DNA of 64,000 bases from Paramesorhizobium salinisoli (GTDB lineage Bacteria; Pseudomonadota; Alphaproteobacteria; Rhizobiales; Rhizobiaceae), in contig NZ_QOZG01000007.1 in assembly GCF_003335045.1 (NCBI RefSeq), positions 62,001-126,000 on the forward strand. Reading direction: 5' to 3'. The position numbers were made by a program, and so were the translations under genes. The notes beneath the pieces were generated by a model, which did not search any database, was not told where the DNA came from, and was given only the letters and a program-made list of their open reading frames with translations. Positions 18,707 through 26,953 of this stretch are shown here, piece after piece (the stretch's first letter is position 1; each line of letters opens with the position of its first letter).

Positions 18707-19252
18707 TCAAGCGGTCACGGAAAACGCAACCGACGGGTCTACGAAACCAGGGACTATTCGGGCGAGCAGGTAATCGACTTCCGCCCTGGCGGCAGCCGTC
18801 AGCATCTGCGCCGGCTTGCGCTGCGTATCGGAGCTTATGATGCCGCGCCGTTTCAGCACGTGCTTGCGGATCGCAAGGCCGATGCCAGGCTGTTGCTCGT
18901 AGCGGATCAGGGGAAGATGGGCATCGAAAAAATCATGCGCCTCGTCGCGTTTTCCAACAGCGAAAAGACCGATCAGCTCGGCGAGCATATCGGGAAAACC
19001 ATAGCCGGTCATCGCACCATCGGCACCGCGTTCCGGTTCGAAATCGAGGAACATGCCGCCATTGCCGCAAAGGATCGAGAACAGGCGCAGCTCGTCAGCC
19101 TTCTGCATGGCGCGCAGTTTTGAAATCTTTTCAAGGCCCGGCCAATCCTCGTGCTTCAGCATCAGGCAGGAGGGGTGATTGGTGATGATCCTGGCGATCA
19201 CGCCTGGCGACATGACCACGGTCAGAGTCAATGGATAGTTCTGCAACATCAC
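18707..19252 (-). pseudogene. DapA-like aldolase/deaminase, N-terminal half missing
   Basis: This is the C-terminal 180 residues of a dihydrodipicolinate synthase/N-acetylneuraminate lyase-family protein (normally about 300). The fragment starts near LQNYPL and keeps what looks like the Schiff-base lysine in CLMLKHEDWPG and the C-terminal helices. The N-terminal barrel half is absent because the sequence changes at about 19250 into an unrelated Toprim-protein remnant. DapA-like deaminases act after D-hydroxyproline dehydrogenase in hydroxyproline catabolism, so the intact ancestor may have belonged to this pathway. The remnant faces the DAO gene convergently. Confidence 0.8.
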
Positions 19253-19554
19253 CCTTGACTCGGCCGGCGGGCATGCGGCCGGCCACTTCTGCTCTCCCTT
19301 TTTTCCTTTTCTTCTCCTTTTCTCTCCTGCAATCCGTCGTTCCAGTCCTCAGCGGGCGGCGTCAGGCGGAACCAGTCGCAGCCAGCATCTTCGGCGATGT
19401 CGCGCAGGCGGTCGGCAAATGCTTCACCTTGTGCATTGGCGTCGGTTGCGGCGACAAGTTGCCCGCCCGGACGTGCGGCGAGCACGCGAACCGCGGCTTC
19501 TGTCGCCGGCGACCATCCGCCGCCCGTGCTGAGATAGAGGCTCCCCTCTCGCAT
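19249..19554 (-). pseudogene. Toprim/DUF3991-type plasmid protein, C-terminal fragment
   Basis: This is about 100 residues of a plasmid DUF3991-Toprim protein. The Toprim core is visible as LYLSTGGGWSPATEAAVR and VAATDANAQGEAFADRLR, followed by AEDAGCDWFRL and a basic tail ending ARRPSQG. Full proteins are about 300 residues or more; the N-terminal zinc-binding part is missing or unrecognisable in 19560-19850. Its natural 3' end coincides with the truncated start of the DapA-like remnant, so 19250 is a recombination junction. The intact protein would act in DNA transactions of a plasmid or integrative element. Confidence 0.65.
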
Positions 19555-19917
19555 TCCTTCGAACGCGGCCAGGCTCCTATATCGCCTCCCAGACGCCCTT
19601 CGCTAGCAAAGCGCGACCCAACAGAGTCGTTGAACCATTGGCCCCTGGCTCGTCTCCGAAGCGATCCGGATATTGCAGCCGCATGGCCGCTTCTGGCGCG
19701 CAGGCGACGTGGCGCTGCCGCGGAGCTATGTCCGCTCTCGGGCCAGCGCGATGACGACCTTTCCGACCGAATTGGGGCGCGAGGCCGTCCGTCTGGAACC
19801 GCCCCCCTTTCGGACCCTCGCTGCTTACCCGCAAGGTCCCAAAAACTGCCATTTGGTGAGCGTATTCTCTTGTGAAGTATCTTCTCAGGGGATGGCAGAC
19901 CGTGGTAAGCGGCGCTT

Positions 19918-20427
19918 ATGGGCATCAAGAACTACTTGATCGAAGGCAGTTCAGGCACTGGAAAGACGTCTGTCGCTACTGAGCTGGAGCGGCGTGGTTT
20001 TCATGTCGTCCATGGTGATCGGGTCTTGGCCTATGTTGGGGACCCTGAAACCGGCGAGGCGCTTGAAGGACCGCCGCAAGGTGTGAACCGCGTCGTTTGG
20101 GGTTACGCGCACTGGATCTGGCCTGTTGAAAAGGTTCGGGCCATCGCCGCCGATACCACCCATCCTATCACCTTCTTTTGTGGCGGCTCCCGCAATTTCC
20201 ATAAGTTCCTAGACTTGTTCGACATGGTTTTTGTGCTCGACATAGATGTCGAGACGTTGAACAGACGATTGGACGGGCGGCCAAATGAGCCGGGTTTCGC
20301 GCCGGACGAGCGTGCGGTGGTTCTACGCTACCATAGGAGCAACGAACACTTTCCCGCCGGGATTAGTATCGACACGACCGGAACGGTCCCGAGCGTCGTC
20401 GACGATATCCTTGCTCAACTGAGCTGA
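19918..20427 (+). CDS. Small P-loop nucleotide kinase-like protein
   Basis: This is a 169-residue AAA_18/adenylate-kinase-like P-loop protein. Walker A is EGSSGTGKTS near residue 8, and a second conserved segment VLDIDVETLNRRLDGRP resembles the lid/arginine region of small-molecule kinases. No DNA-binding or membrane segment is seen. Homologous small kinases act on nucleosides, shikimate-like metabolites or antibiotics; the substrate here is unknown. A second short P-loop gene follows 56 bases later on the same strand. Confidence 0.78.
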   Translation: MGIKNYLIEGSSGTGKTSVATELERRGFHVVHGDRVLAYVGDPETGEALEGPPQGVNRVVWGYAHWIWPVEKVRAIAADTTHPITFFCGGSRNFHKFLDLFDMVFVLDIDVETLNRRLDGRPNEPGFAPDERAVVLRYHRSNEHFPAGISIDTTGTVPSVVDDILAQLS

Positions 20428-20483
20428 CGCCTGGATAGTGTTGGAATGGGTTCTCTGAAAGCGGACATCATTCAGGAGGCAAC

Positions 20484-20708
20484 ATGGAGCCAAGGCACGT
20501 AGTGCTGTCGGGCTGTTCGGGTGGCAGCAAGTCAACGCTGCTTGCCGAACTGGAGCGCAGACAATTTGCCGTAGTTTCCGAACCCGGCCGCCGTATCGTA
20601 GAAGAGGAGTTGCGTGGCGATGGCGCTGCCCTTCCTTGGATTGACCTTTCCGCGTTCAACGGACGTGCTCTAGGTCATCGCAAGATCATGGCGAGCGTGG
20701 AGCGTTGA
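20484..20708 (+). pseudogene. AAA_28-like P-loop ATPase, C-terminally truncated
   Basis: The first 60-65 residues match the start of small AAA_28 ATPases: SGCSGGSKSTLLAELERRQF, with Ser where Gly is usual in the P-loop, then VVSEPGRRIVEEELRGDG. Family members are about 180 residues. Here the frame stops after 74, and the last 10 residues (KIMASVER) look foreign, so a junction lies near 20670-20690. An ataggaggcaac-type ribosome site precedes the ATG. The fragment may still be translated but is unlikely to be functional. Confidence 0.65.
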
Positions 20709-21049
20709 GTGAATCGCTGTGCGACAGGGGCGGCGGTGGCGCGATCGGGGAGCGGCGGCTGGAAAGGCTGATGGAGGAGGAGCGTCAGGCGCGGGCGGCA
20801 CTAGTGGTGGCGCCTGTAACGGATCTTGGTGATATAGTCGCCAAGGCGCGTTATTTGGCTGAACTGATCGAAAATGATGCGAGCGCGCTTGATGCGGACG
20901 ATTTTCTCGCGGCGTTCAAGTCGTTTGCAGCGGCGGCTCAGCCGCCGAAATGGTGTGAAAAGCGGCAAGTAGGCGGTCATACGCGGTCGAACCGGCGGCA
21001 TAGAGCAGCATGGCGGCAATTTAAGCTCAAACCGGCCAACAAAATGTAG
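20705..21049 (+). CDS. Unidentified short helical protein or fragment
   Basis: This open frame begins with TTG and could make 114 residues. Its middle (ERRLERLMEEERQARAAL, then DIVAKARYLAELIE) reads like a charged helical hairpin as found in small phage or transposon proteins. The last 25 residues overlap the 3' end of the leftward alpha/beta hydrolase gene and are probably read-through into it. I do not recognise the family. It starts where the truncated P-loop gene ends, so it may be a fragment brought in by the same event. Confidence 0.35.
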   Translation: MSESLCDRGGGGAIGERRLERLMEEERQARAALVVAPVTDLGDIVAKARYLAELIENDASALDADDFLAAFKSFAAAAQPPKWCEKRQVGGHTRSNRRHRAAWRQFKLKPANKM

Positions 21050-22002
21050 GGCGGCATGGCGAGCGAATAGTGACCGCAGTTTAATTCCAATATTTTTGGC
21101 CGGCCACCGGCGTCCTTCAGCCTTTGCATGAATCTTTCCGATAGCTCTGGCAACACCACCTTGTCCCTCTTAGCCAACACAACGTGAAGATCGAGATCAG
21201 CCCGTGCCAAACTATGCGCGTAAATCTCCAAGTTAAGTGGCTCCCAAGCCCGTCTGAGATCAGTCAGATCAATCCCAGGCTCAAGGCTATTGCGTATCAA
21301 TCGTGTCGCGCGCCCCGTCCAAACCATGTCCGCGAGGCCCCCTGCTGTTAAAAACAGCGAGGCTTTTGATACAGCCTGATCGTGCGCGGCGATCAACCCT
21401 GCGACCCAGGAACCCAAGCTAATACCGAGCACCGAAATCTCTCGATAGCCTTCGCTTTTCAACCAATGAATGAGTTTTCGCCCATCCAACACTGCCTGCC
21501 TTACAGACTGGATGGTTCGACCGAGATTAGGGCTAAGCATGTAGTCGGCATGCACAGAGCCGGGACGGCTGCGTTCGAAGTGATAGGGCATAGCAATCTC
21601 GACAACCGTGATGCCACGCCACGAGAAAAACTTGGCAATCTGACGATTCCGCGCGCTTGCATTCCAATGGTGAAAAATCACCATTGCCTTATCGTAAGAC
21701 CCGCTTTCTGTGATTTTCGCCCAGACGACATTGTTTTCTTCAATGTCAGTAGAAATGTCCGATGGAAATTTGAGCCACCCATCTTCTCTTTCAAAACCCT
21801 GATCGCTCCCACGCGGATGATCAAAAAAGGCTGGATCAGCCACGGCCTTGTCCGCAAGGACACAAAATTCCTCGATGCTTACTATCTTCTTCGCACCTGG
21901 AAAGGCGCGCTCCGCGTCAAGGACGAAATCCGTTGTTTTCTTCCCTTCCTCACCGCGTCGCGACCGCCGCTCATCCCAACGATCAAGCCAACTATGAAAC
22001 AC
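20977..22002 (-). CDS. ABHD18-like alpha/beta hydrolase
   Basis: This 341-residue protein resembles the alpha/beta hydrolase ABHD18/DUF2048 group. The nucleophile elbow is GISLGSW (Gly-X-Ser-X-Gly) near residue 195, preceded by AMVIFHHWNASARN, and a C-terminal His is in ELNCGHYSL. There is no signal peptide. The last ~20 residues (after LLAGLSL) are Cys/Arg-rich and unlike the family, so the 3' end may have been altered at the junction near 21010. The gene overlaps the upstream membrane-protein gene by 11 bases, and the two are probably co-expressed. Natural substrate unknown. Confidence 0.75.
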   Translation of the reverse strand: MFHSWLDRWDERRSRRGEEGKKTTDFVLDAERAFPGAKKIVSIEEFCVLADKAVADPAFFDHPRGSDQGFEREDGWLKFPSDISTDIEENNVVWAKITESGSYDKAMVIFHHWNASARNRQIAKFFSWRGITVVEIAMPYHFERSRPGSVHADYMLSPNLGRTIQSVRQAVLDGRKLIHWLKSEGYREISVLGISLGSWVAGLIAAHDQAVSKASLFLTAGGLADMVWTGRATRLIRNSLEPGIDLTDLRRAWEPLNLEIYAHSLARADLDLHVVLAKRDKVVLPELSERFMQRLKDAGGRPKILELNCGHYSLAMPPYILLAGLSLNCRHAALCRRFDRV

Positions 22003-22435
22003 TGTGACTGTTCCCTAACTTACTCGCTCGCCATCGCCCAAACCCGGGATCAACCAGGCCGAGCAGCACTCCAATGCCCAGAAGGATTGAGAAACCGGCA
22101 AATGCATCGATCAGCAAGTAGCCAGCCACGAGTAACGCTACGATGGCTGACATCCGCCACAAAGGCATACAATTCCGACGTTCGACACCCAAACGGATGG
22201 AACCGTACAGAAATACAACACAGGTCGAGATAGCGATAAGAAGGCTACTGTAATGGGTCGGCCTACGATAGCTGATCGCGGTGCTCACATCACTGCGCCC
22301 ATACAAGACGGTAGACATATCGCCAATCAACCAAGTTACAATATTCCCACCGTTCGATGTCAGGTAAGCGCTCTGGAGCTTCATGACGATGGCGATCAGA
22401 ACGCCCAAGACAGTACATCGAAAAATCCCACGCAT
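21992..22435 (-). CDS. Small membrane protein, unknown function
   Basis: This is 147 residues with about four hydrophobic segments (FRCTVLGVLIAIVMK, YSSLLIAISTCVVFLYG, AIVALLVAGYLLIDAF, SILLGIGVLLGLV). No family is recognised. The stop overlaps the start of the ABHD18-like hydrolase gene by 11 bases, which suggests translational coupling and a shared role, possibly in lipid handling. Base composition is lower in GC than the catabolic island to the left. Confidence 0.6.
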   Translation of the reverse strand: MRGIFRCTVLGVLIAIVMKLQSAYLTSNGGNIVTWLIGDMSTVLYGRSDVSTAISYRRPTHYSSLLIAISTCVVFLYGSIRLGVERRNCMPLWRMSAIVALLVAGYLLIDAFAGFSILLGIGVLLGLVDPGFGRWRASKLGNSHSVS

Positions 22436-22490
22436 AACCCTGAAGCTGGCTTCATTGAGCTCGTGTTTCCGATTGTCTTTGCAGTTGGCC

Positions 22491-22889
22491 CATCGTCGCC
22501 TGTTCGCTGTCGAACTGCTGCGCCGTCAGACCGGCTTGCGCCGATCATCCTGCTCTTGTCGGAAGGCCAGATGAGCGACCACAAGGGCGCACGTCTCGTG
22601 CTCGACGCCTTGCCGCCTGCCCTCATCTGATCGCCGACCGCGGCTACGACAGCGCCTGGTTTCGCGAGGAACTGGAAGCACGAGGCATCGAGCCGTGCAT
22701 CCCCCAGCGAACCGAGGCCGCAAAGTCCCATACGCCTACGACACGATGCTCTACCCTCAACGCCACAAGGTCGAGAACCTGTTCGCAAAGCTCAAGGACT
22801 GGCGGCGCATCGCCACCCGCTACGACCGCTGTGCTCACACCTTCTTCTCGGCCATCTGCATCGCAGCCGCCGTCATCTTCTGGCTTTGA
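22491..22889 (+). pseudogene. IS5-family transposase remnant, frameshifted
   Basis: C-terminal half of an IS5-type DDE transposase in three successive frames. The pieces are SEGQMSDHKGARLVLDAL, then LIADRGYDSAWFREELEARG (second catalytic Asp region), then GRKVPYAYDTMLYPQRHKVE with the K-LKDWRRIATRYDRCAH segment to the natural stop. At least two single-base slips and the loss of the 5' half make it inactive. The gagtcctgac sequence just after the stop may be the element's right end. Confidence 0.8.
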
Positions 22890-22938
22890 GCAATGAGTCC
22901 TGACCATAGTCGTTGTCATCACGTCGCGGTCGCGAGGA

Positions 22939-23169
22939 CTACTGCTGGTTGGCGGAGGAGGCGTCGCCGAAGCGGTTTGCGGCCGGGTTGGTCTGGTCGG
23001 CTGTGGACTTGCTGATCGAAGCCGGAGCGGCATAGTCAATCTTCTGCGCAGCGACAGGCGTGCTGTCATTGGCATAGAGATCGGCCGGCGTGCCGACACT
23101 CGGGTTTTCAGCGAAAGCTGCGCCGGCACTCAGGGCGAGGGCAGCAGCGGCAAGAGTAATCTTCTTCAT
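22939..23169 (-). CDS. Small exported protein of rhizobial type
   Basis: This is a 76-residue protein with a clear Sec signal peptide (MKKITLAAAALALSAGAAFA, cleavage before EN). The mature part is short and rich in Ala, Ser, Asp and Asn, without cysteines. Small exported proteins of this layout (DUF680-like) are frequent in rhizobia and have no known role. It follows the IS5 remnant and precedes, on the same strand, a secreted alpha/beta hydrolase gene. Confidence 0.6.
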   Translation of the reverse strand: MKKITLAAAALALSAGAAFAENPSVGTPADLYANDSTPVAAQKIDYAAPASISKSTADQTNPAANRFGDASSANQQ

Positions 23170-23238
23170 GTTCTAGCTCCATTGAGGGTTGGTGGTTAGT
23201 TGCCGAAAGGGTACGTACGTTGGTTCGGCATCGACGCG

Positions 23239-24018
23239 TCAATTCGGCGCCACCGCCGTATCGCCGGATGCTGCTCTCTTGGCGGCCTGTTCGATCACGT
23301 TGGCCACTGCCTTGGGCTGGGTAAAGAATACGACGTGACTGCCCTTGATCTCGGTCGTCGCCGCCCCGATGCGACTAGCGGTGCTGCGAAGAAGTTCGGG
23401 CGCAATGGCGCCGTCCTCGTTCGCGACAACGTACCAACTCGGCTTGGTCTTCCAAGCCGCCGTAGTCACCTTGGCTTCAAGCGCCTTCATCGCGATCGGC
23501 ACCTGAGAGTCGCGTAGGAATGCGGCGTCGGCATTGTTAGTGTCCCCAGCAAAGCCGTCCTTAAACGTATCGGACTTCAGGAACGCGAAGCCATCAGGCT
23601 GCACGTCGGGCTGAAAGTTTGGCGGCGGGGGAATCTCGGCATATTGGTCCAGCGTAGATTGGCCGACCTCTGGCGCGAAGGCAGCCACATAAACCAGACC
23701 CGCAACATTGGCAGCGTCGCCAGCTTCTGTAATGACGGTGCCACCATAGGAATGGCCAACGAGAATGGCAGGCCCATCCTGCCGGGCAAGCACGCGGCGC
23801 GTTGCGGCGACATCGTCTTCCAACGACGTGAGCGGATTCTGGACAATCGAGACTTTATAGCCACGGCTTGTCAGTTGGTCGTAGACGCCTCGCCATCCGG
23901 CTCCATCGGCAAAGGCCCCATGGACGAGAACGATATTACGAAGCGGCGCGCTCTGTGCGTCTGCTGAAGTCACCGAAAGCGATAGTGCGCCGACGGCGAT
24001 CGCTAGGGATTTGATCAT
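23239..24018 (-). CDS. Exported alpha/beta hydrolase
   Basis: This is a 259-residue hydrolase with a signal peptide (MIKSLAIAVGALSLSVTSADA). The oxyanion motif VLVHGAFADGAGW and nucleophile elbow VGHSYGG are followed by a C-terminal His in KGSHVVF. I chose the ATG at 24018, which has an aggag ribosome site eight bases upstream; an upstream in-frame ATG adds 15 non-signal residues. It is divergent from a LysR gene, with a 42-bp dyad in the gap. Relatives of this compact type are esterases, dienelactone hydrolases or salicylate-esterase-like enzymes; the substrate is unknown. Confidence 0.85.
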   Translation of the reverse strand: MIKSLAIAVGALSLSVTSADAQSAPLRNIVLVHGAFADGAGWRGVYDQLTSRGYKVSIVQNPLTSLEDDVAATRRVLARQDGPAILVGHSYGGTVITEAGDAANVAGLVYVAAFAPEVGQSTLDQYAEIPPPPNFQPDVQPDGFAFLKSDTFKDGFAGDTNNADAAFLRDSQVPIAMKALEAKVTTAAWKTKPSWYVVANEDGAIAPELLRSTASRIGAATTEIKGSHVVFFTQPKAVANVIEQAAKRAASGDTAVAPN

Positions 24019-24096
24019 GGCATTTCTCCTGTTGAATTTTTCTGTTGATCGGACAATCAACATTTACCCTGAAGAATATGACTTGATTATCGAGCA

Positions 24097-24138
24097 AATT
24101 CGGACATCAATGTCTCAAAATGAGAGACAATCCGAATT
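24097..24138. promoter_or_regulatory. Nested dyad between hydrolase and LysR genes
   Basis: An outer inverted repeat AATTCGGA/TCCGAATT encloses an inner pair TGTCTC/GAGACA, all centred on one axis just before the LysR start. LysR proteins bind such interrupted dyads in divergent promoters and control both genes. The AT-rich sequence to its left may hold the hydrolase promoter. Confidence 0.65.
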
Positions 24139-24153
24139 GGCTGGAGGAACGAT

Positions 24154-25098
24154 ATGCTGCACGACTTCAGCGATACGGTCGCTTTTATAAAGGTAGTGCA
24201 GGAAGGGAGCTTCACCGCGGCGGCGCGCGTGCTCAAGGTGCCGAAGACACGGGTGAGCCGGAAGGTGCAGGAACTGGAATCCAGGCTGCAGACACAACTT
24301 CTGAACCGGACAACACGCAGCCTGAAGCTGACTGAAGCGGGAGCGGTTTATTTCCAGCACTGCGAGCGAGTGGTAAAGGATCTGGAGGATGCGGAGAATG
24401 CGGTGGCGGAGTTGCAGCACCACCCGCGCGGGTGGCTCCGGATCACTGCTCCGTACTGGCTGGCAACGCGCGTCCTCGCGCCACTGCTCATCGAGTTTCG
24501 CCGCTTCTATCCAGAGGTATTCCCGCAACTGCTTCTGGCAAATCAGGTCCTTGACCTTGTCACCAAGGACATTGATGTCGCTTTGCGGCTCCAGGAAGGC
24601 GTCCTGCCCGATTCCACGCTCACGGCTCGGAGGCTCGGCGCATTGCCAATGGGCATCTATGCCGCCCCGGCCTATCTGGAACGTGCAGGAGCGCCACAGC
24701 ATCCATCAGAATTGGCGGGCCATGACTGTCTGCTGACGGAGTTTTATTTCAACCGCCCGGGGGTAGAATGGCCATTGTCGCATGGCGGAGAGCGGTCCCA
24801 GTTCAAGGTACGAGCAGTGGCCGTCGCCAGCGATCCAGAGGCCCTTCACAGGTTCCTGCTGGAGGGAGTAGGCCTGTTGATGACCAACCATGTGCGCGTT
24901 AAGTCAGACGTCGCCGCTGGAAGATTGGTTCGTGTCCTGCCCGAATGGGTCGGGCCCGAGCCGACCCTTTATGCGATCCGGCCAGGAGGCCGTGTTCAGC
25001 CCCCCAAGGTTAAAGCATTCCTGGACTTTCTCATTCCGCGGCTCGATTTGAAGAGGATCGATAGCGAAAGTGCCGCTGAAACAGATCGTGCGCTCTAA
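24154..25098 (+). CDS. LysR-family transcriptional regulator
   Basis: This is a 314-residue LysR-type regulator. The helix-turn-helix covers the first 60 residues (GSFTAAARVLKVPKTRVSRK, with ESRLQTQLLNRTTRSLKLTE). The effector domain has the ITAPYWLATRVLAPLL opening and VLPEWVGPEPTLYAIRPGG near the end, typical of the CrgA/AaeR-like branch. It is divergent from the exported hydrolase gene, with a dyad operator between them, and probably regulates that gene. Confidence 0.92.
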   Translation: MLHDFSDTVAFIKVVQEGSFTAAARVLKVPKTRVSRKVQELESRLQTQLLNRTTRSLKLTEAGAVYFQHCERVVKDLEDAENAVAELQHHPRGWLRITAPYWLATRVLAPLLIEFRRFYPEVFPQLLLANQVLDLVTKDIDVALRLQEGVLPDSTLTARRLGALPMGIYAAPAYLERAGAPQHPSELAGHDCLLTEFYFNRPGVEWPLSHGGERSQFKVRAVAVASDPEALHRFLLEGVGLLMTNHVRVKSDVAAGRLVRVLPEWVGPEPTLYAIRPGGRVQPPKVKAFLDFLIPRLDLKRIDSESAAETDRAL

Positions 25099-25250
25099 GC
25101 ATTTCCTCCACTGCAGCGATTGTTTCAAATGCAGGACAATCTTTCCCAGTCTGGCACGCTAATCACGGATCTTCTGTGGGGGTAAATCTCCATTGTCACA
25201 GAAACCCCTCATTTGCCCTACGCGGCGGTGGCCAGCCCCTGGAGAAAATA

Positions 25251-26225
25251 ATGACGACGCGCAGATCCTTTTTGAAAGCCGGCCTTGGTCTTCTCAGCCT
25301 CTCCACGGCAGGCGCGTTAACAGCTCGAGCAGGCTATGCGGCCGCTCCCTTCGCCAAAACGCAGGCACCCGCTTTCTATCGGATGGCGCTCGGGGACATC
25401 GAGGTTACCGCCCTGTCCGACGGCACCTTGCCTGTCCCCTTGGAAAAATTCTTCAACAACACCACCCCGGATCATGTTGACGCTGTCTTGAGATCTGTTT
25501 TCCTCGAATCGCCGGTCGATCTTTCGGTGAACGCTTATCTTTTCAACACCGGGTCAAGGCTGATCTTGATCGATGCAGGCACAGGCGGCTTGCTAGGCCC
25601 CAGATTGGGGCATCTGGTCGCCAATCTCCGTGCTGCCGGCTATGAGCCGGAGCAGATTGACGATGTCGTCTTGACGCACATCCACGCCGATCATTCAGGG
25701 GGCTTGACCCACGCCGGCAAGCCGGTGTTTCCCAATGCTTTGGTGCATGTGAACAAGCGCGACGCCGAGTATTGGCTGGACCCGGCTAATCTCGCGAGTG
25801 CTCCGGAAGCGAAGAAGACGTCGTTTCATGAGGCTACCACATCGCTGAAACCTTATGTCGACGCCGGTCGTTTCCGCATCTTCGCTGACAACGCCAGTCC
25901 AATCCCTGGCTTCGGATCGATCCTGCGTCCCGGCCATACACCGGGCCACAGCTCCATTGTCATTGAAAGCAAAGGCGAAAGGTTCGTTGTTTGGGGTGAT
26001 ATTTCCCATGGCGATGCTGTTCAGTTCGACGAGCCAGACATCGCCATCGACTTCGACGTGGATTCGCAGATTGCGGCCAACACACGCCGTCACGCCTTCG
26101 TCCATGCCGCCGATCACGGCTATTGGGTGGCTGGGGCGCACCTGCCCTTTCCGGGCATAGGCCATGTTCGAGCCGACAGCGACGAATTTGACTGGGTGCC
26201 GGTCAACTATAGTGCTGCCGGGTGA
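25251..26225 (+). CDS. Tat-exported metallo-beta-lactamase-fold hydrolase
   Basis: This is a 324-residue MBL-fold enzyme with a twin-arginine signal (TTRRSFLKAGLGLLSLST). The metal motif is LTHIHADHSGG, with further ligands in PGHTPGHSSI and the VVWGDISHGD loop. It resembles the AidB/quorum-quenching lactonase-like and organophosphate-hydrolase-like branch, but the substrate is not readable from sequence. The start at 25251 places the RR motif at the N-terminus and has a ggagaaa ribosome site; an earlier ATG (25176) would bury the signal. Confidence 0.88.
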   Translation: MTTRRSFLKAGLGLLSLSTAGALTARAGYAAAPFAKTQAPAFYRMALGDIEVTALSDGTLPVPLEKFFNNTTPDHVDAVLRSVFLESPVDLSVNAYLFNTGSRLILIDAGTGGLLGPRLGHLVANLRAAGYEPEQIDDVVLTHIHADHSGGLTHAGKPVFPNALVHVNKRDAEYWLDPANLASAPEAKKTSFHEATTSLKPYVDAGRFRIFADNASPIPGFGSILRPGHTPGHSSIVIESKGERFVVWGDISHGDAVQFDEPDIAIDFDVDSQIAANTRRHAFVHAADHGYWVAGAHLPFPGIGHVRADSDEFDWVPVNYSAAG

Positions 26226-26489
26226 CGATTCCACCTCGTCCTCTGGAATCGCGAACCTAAGCCTTGAACCTTTTGGCGATGCCAATGGCCTGCATGGAAG
26301 GCGGAACGCCCCTAAGTGTCTTCTCTGATTGCGGTCGTTGTGGTCAAGGTGCTCCTGCGCATTTTCTCGGACCGTTCCGCGGGTCACGCGTTTCTCTTCG
26401 CGGTCGGCGCTTGGGCCGCCGCATGTTGGGATCAGGAGAGCGAGACGTCTCAATCTGTTTCCTTGCAGGGGACGTCCCAACAAAACTAA
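26226..26489. other. Gap between MBL gene and tniB remnant, nothing identified
   Basis: I see no gene that I can name. One frame on the plus strand (about 26309-26488) is open and would read as a hydrophobic helix (SSLIAVVVKVLLRIF), but it has no convincing start, and it may be a transposon fragment. Confidence 0.4.
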
Positions 26490-26722
26490 GCCGGAAACCT
26501 TGGCAGTGTCTATCTGCGCAATACGCCACTTCGCAAGCCCTCCGTGCTTACCCCGAAGGCTTTGCGACGTATCCTGCAGATCACGGAGGGTATCACTGCC
26601 AACATCTTCCACATCATCAACAGCCTCGCCGTCGACGCCGTCGAGAGCGGCCGCGAATGCATCACGATGAATCGATCGAGAACTGGGAGCCGGAATTCGA
26701 TGCCGAGGCGGCATTCGCGTGA
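26490..26722 (+). pseudogene. TniB-like transposition ATPase, C-terminal remnant
   Basis: About 75 residues of the C-terminus of a TniB-type NTP-binding transposition protein are visible: NTPLRKPSVLTPKALRRIL, GITANIFHIINSLAVDAVE, then one base out of frame DESIENWEPEFDAEAAFA to the stop. The slip is near 26665. The N-terminal P-loop region is gone. About 45 bases past the stop lies a transposon-end-like motif that recurs twice further right in the window, consistent with a Tn5053/Tn552-type transposon that has decayed. Confidence 0.6.
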
Positions 26723-26763
26723 CGGTGAATACATCGCACCGGCAGTGCCGGTTGTGTTCCCAC

Positions 26764-26791
26764 AATACCCCGATTAACTGCCAAACGACAC
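26764..26791 (-). repeat. Transposon-end-like motif, copy 1
   Basis: Read on the minus strand, this begins TGTCGTTTGGCAGTTAATCG and continues with GGGTATT. Tn402/Tn5053-class ends begin TGTCG. Related copies in the same orientation are at 29051-29080 and 38171-38199. This copy follows a tniB remnant, which supports the assignment. Confidence 0.5.
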
Positions 26792-26953
26792 AAGGGGAGA
26801 CGATTTGCTATACGCCCGCGATCATGGCGGCGCTATGTTCTTTATGGCAAAGCTGCTTTGACGAGAGGTAAAGGCAGTCACGCTTCCAGCATCGGCTCGA
26901 TCTTCGTGAAGGTCCGGCTTGCGCCGCAGACAACCCGGCCCTACCTATGAACT

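Noticed and set aside
19577-19852. Minus-strand frame upstream of the Toprim fragment as the missing N-terminal part
   Set aside because: Its translation does not show the zinc-binding or DUF3991 motifs expected there, so I cannot support it as part of that gene.
25695-26765. Minus-strand frame of 356 codons across the MBL gene and the tniB remnant
   Set aside because: It covers two unrelated plus-strand genes and has no recognisable domain.
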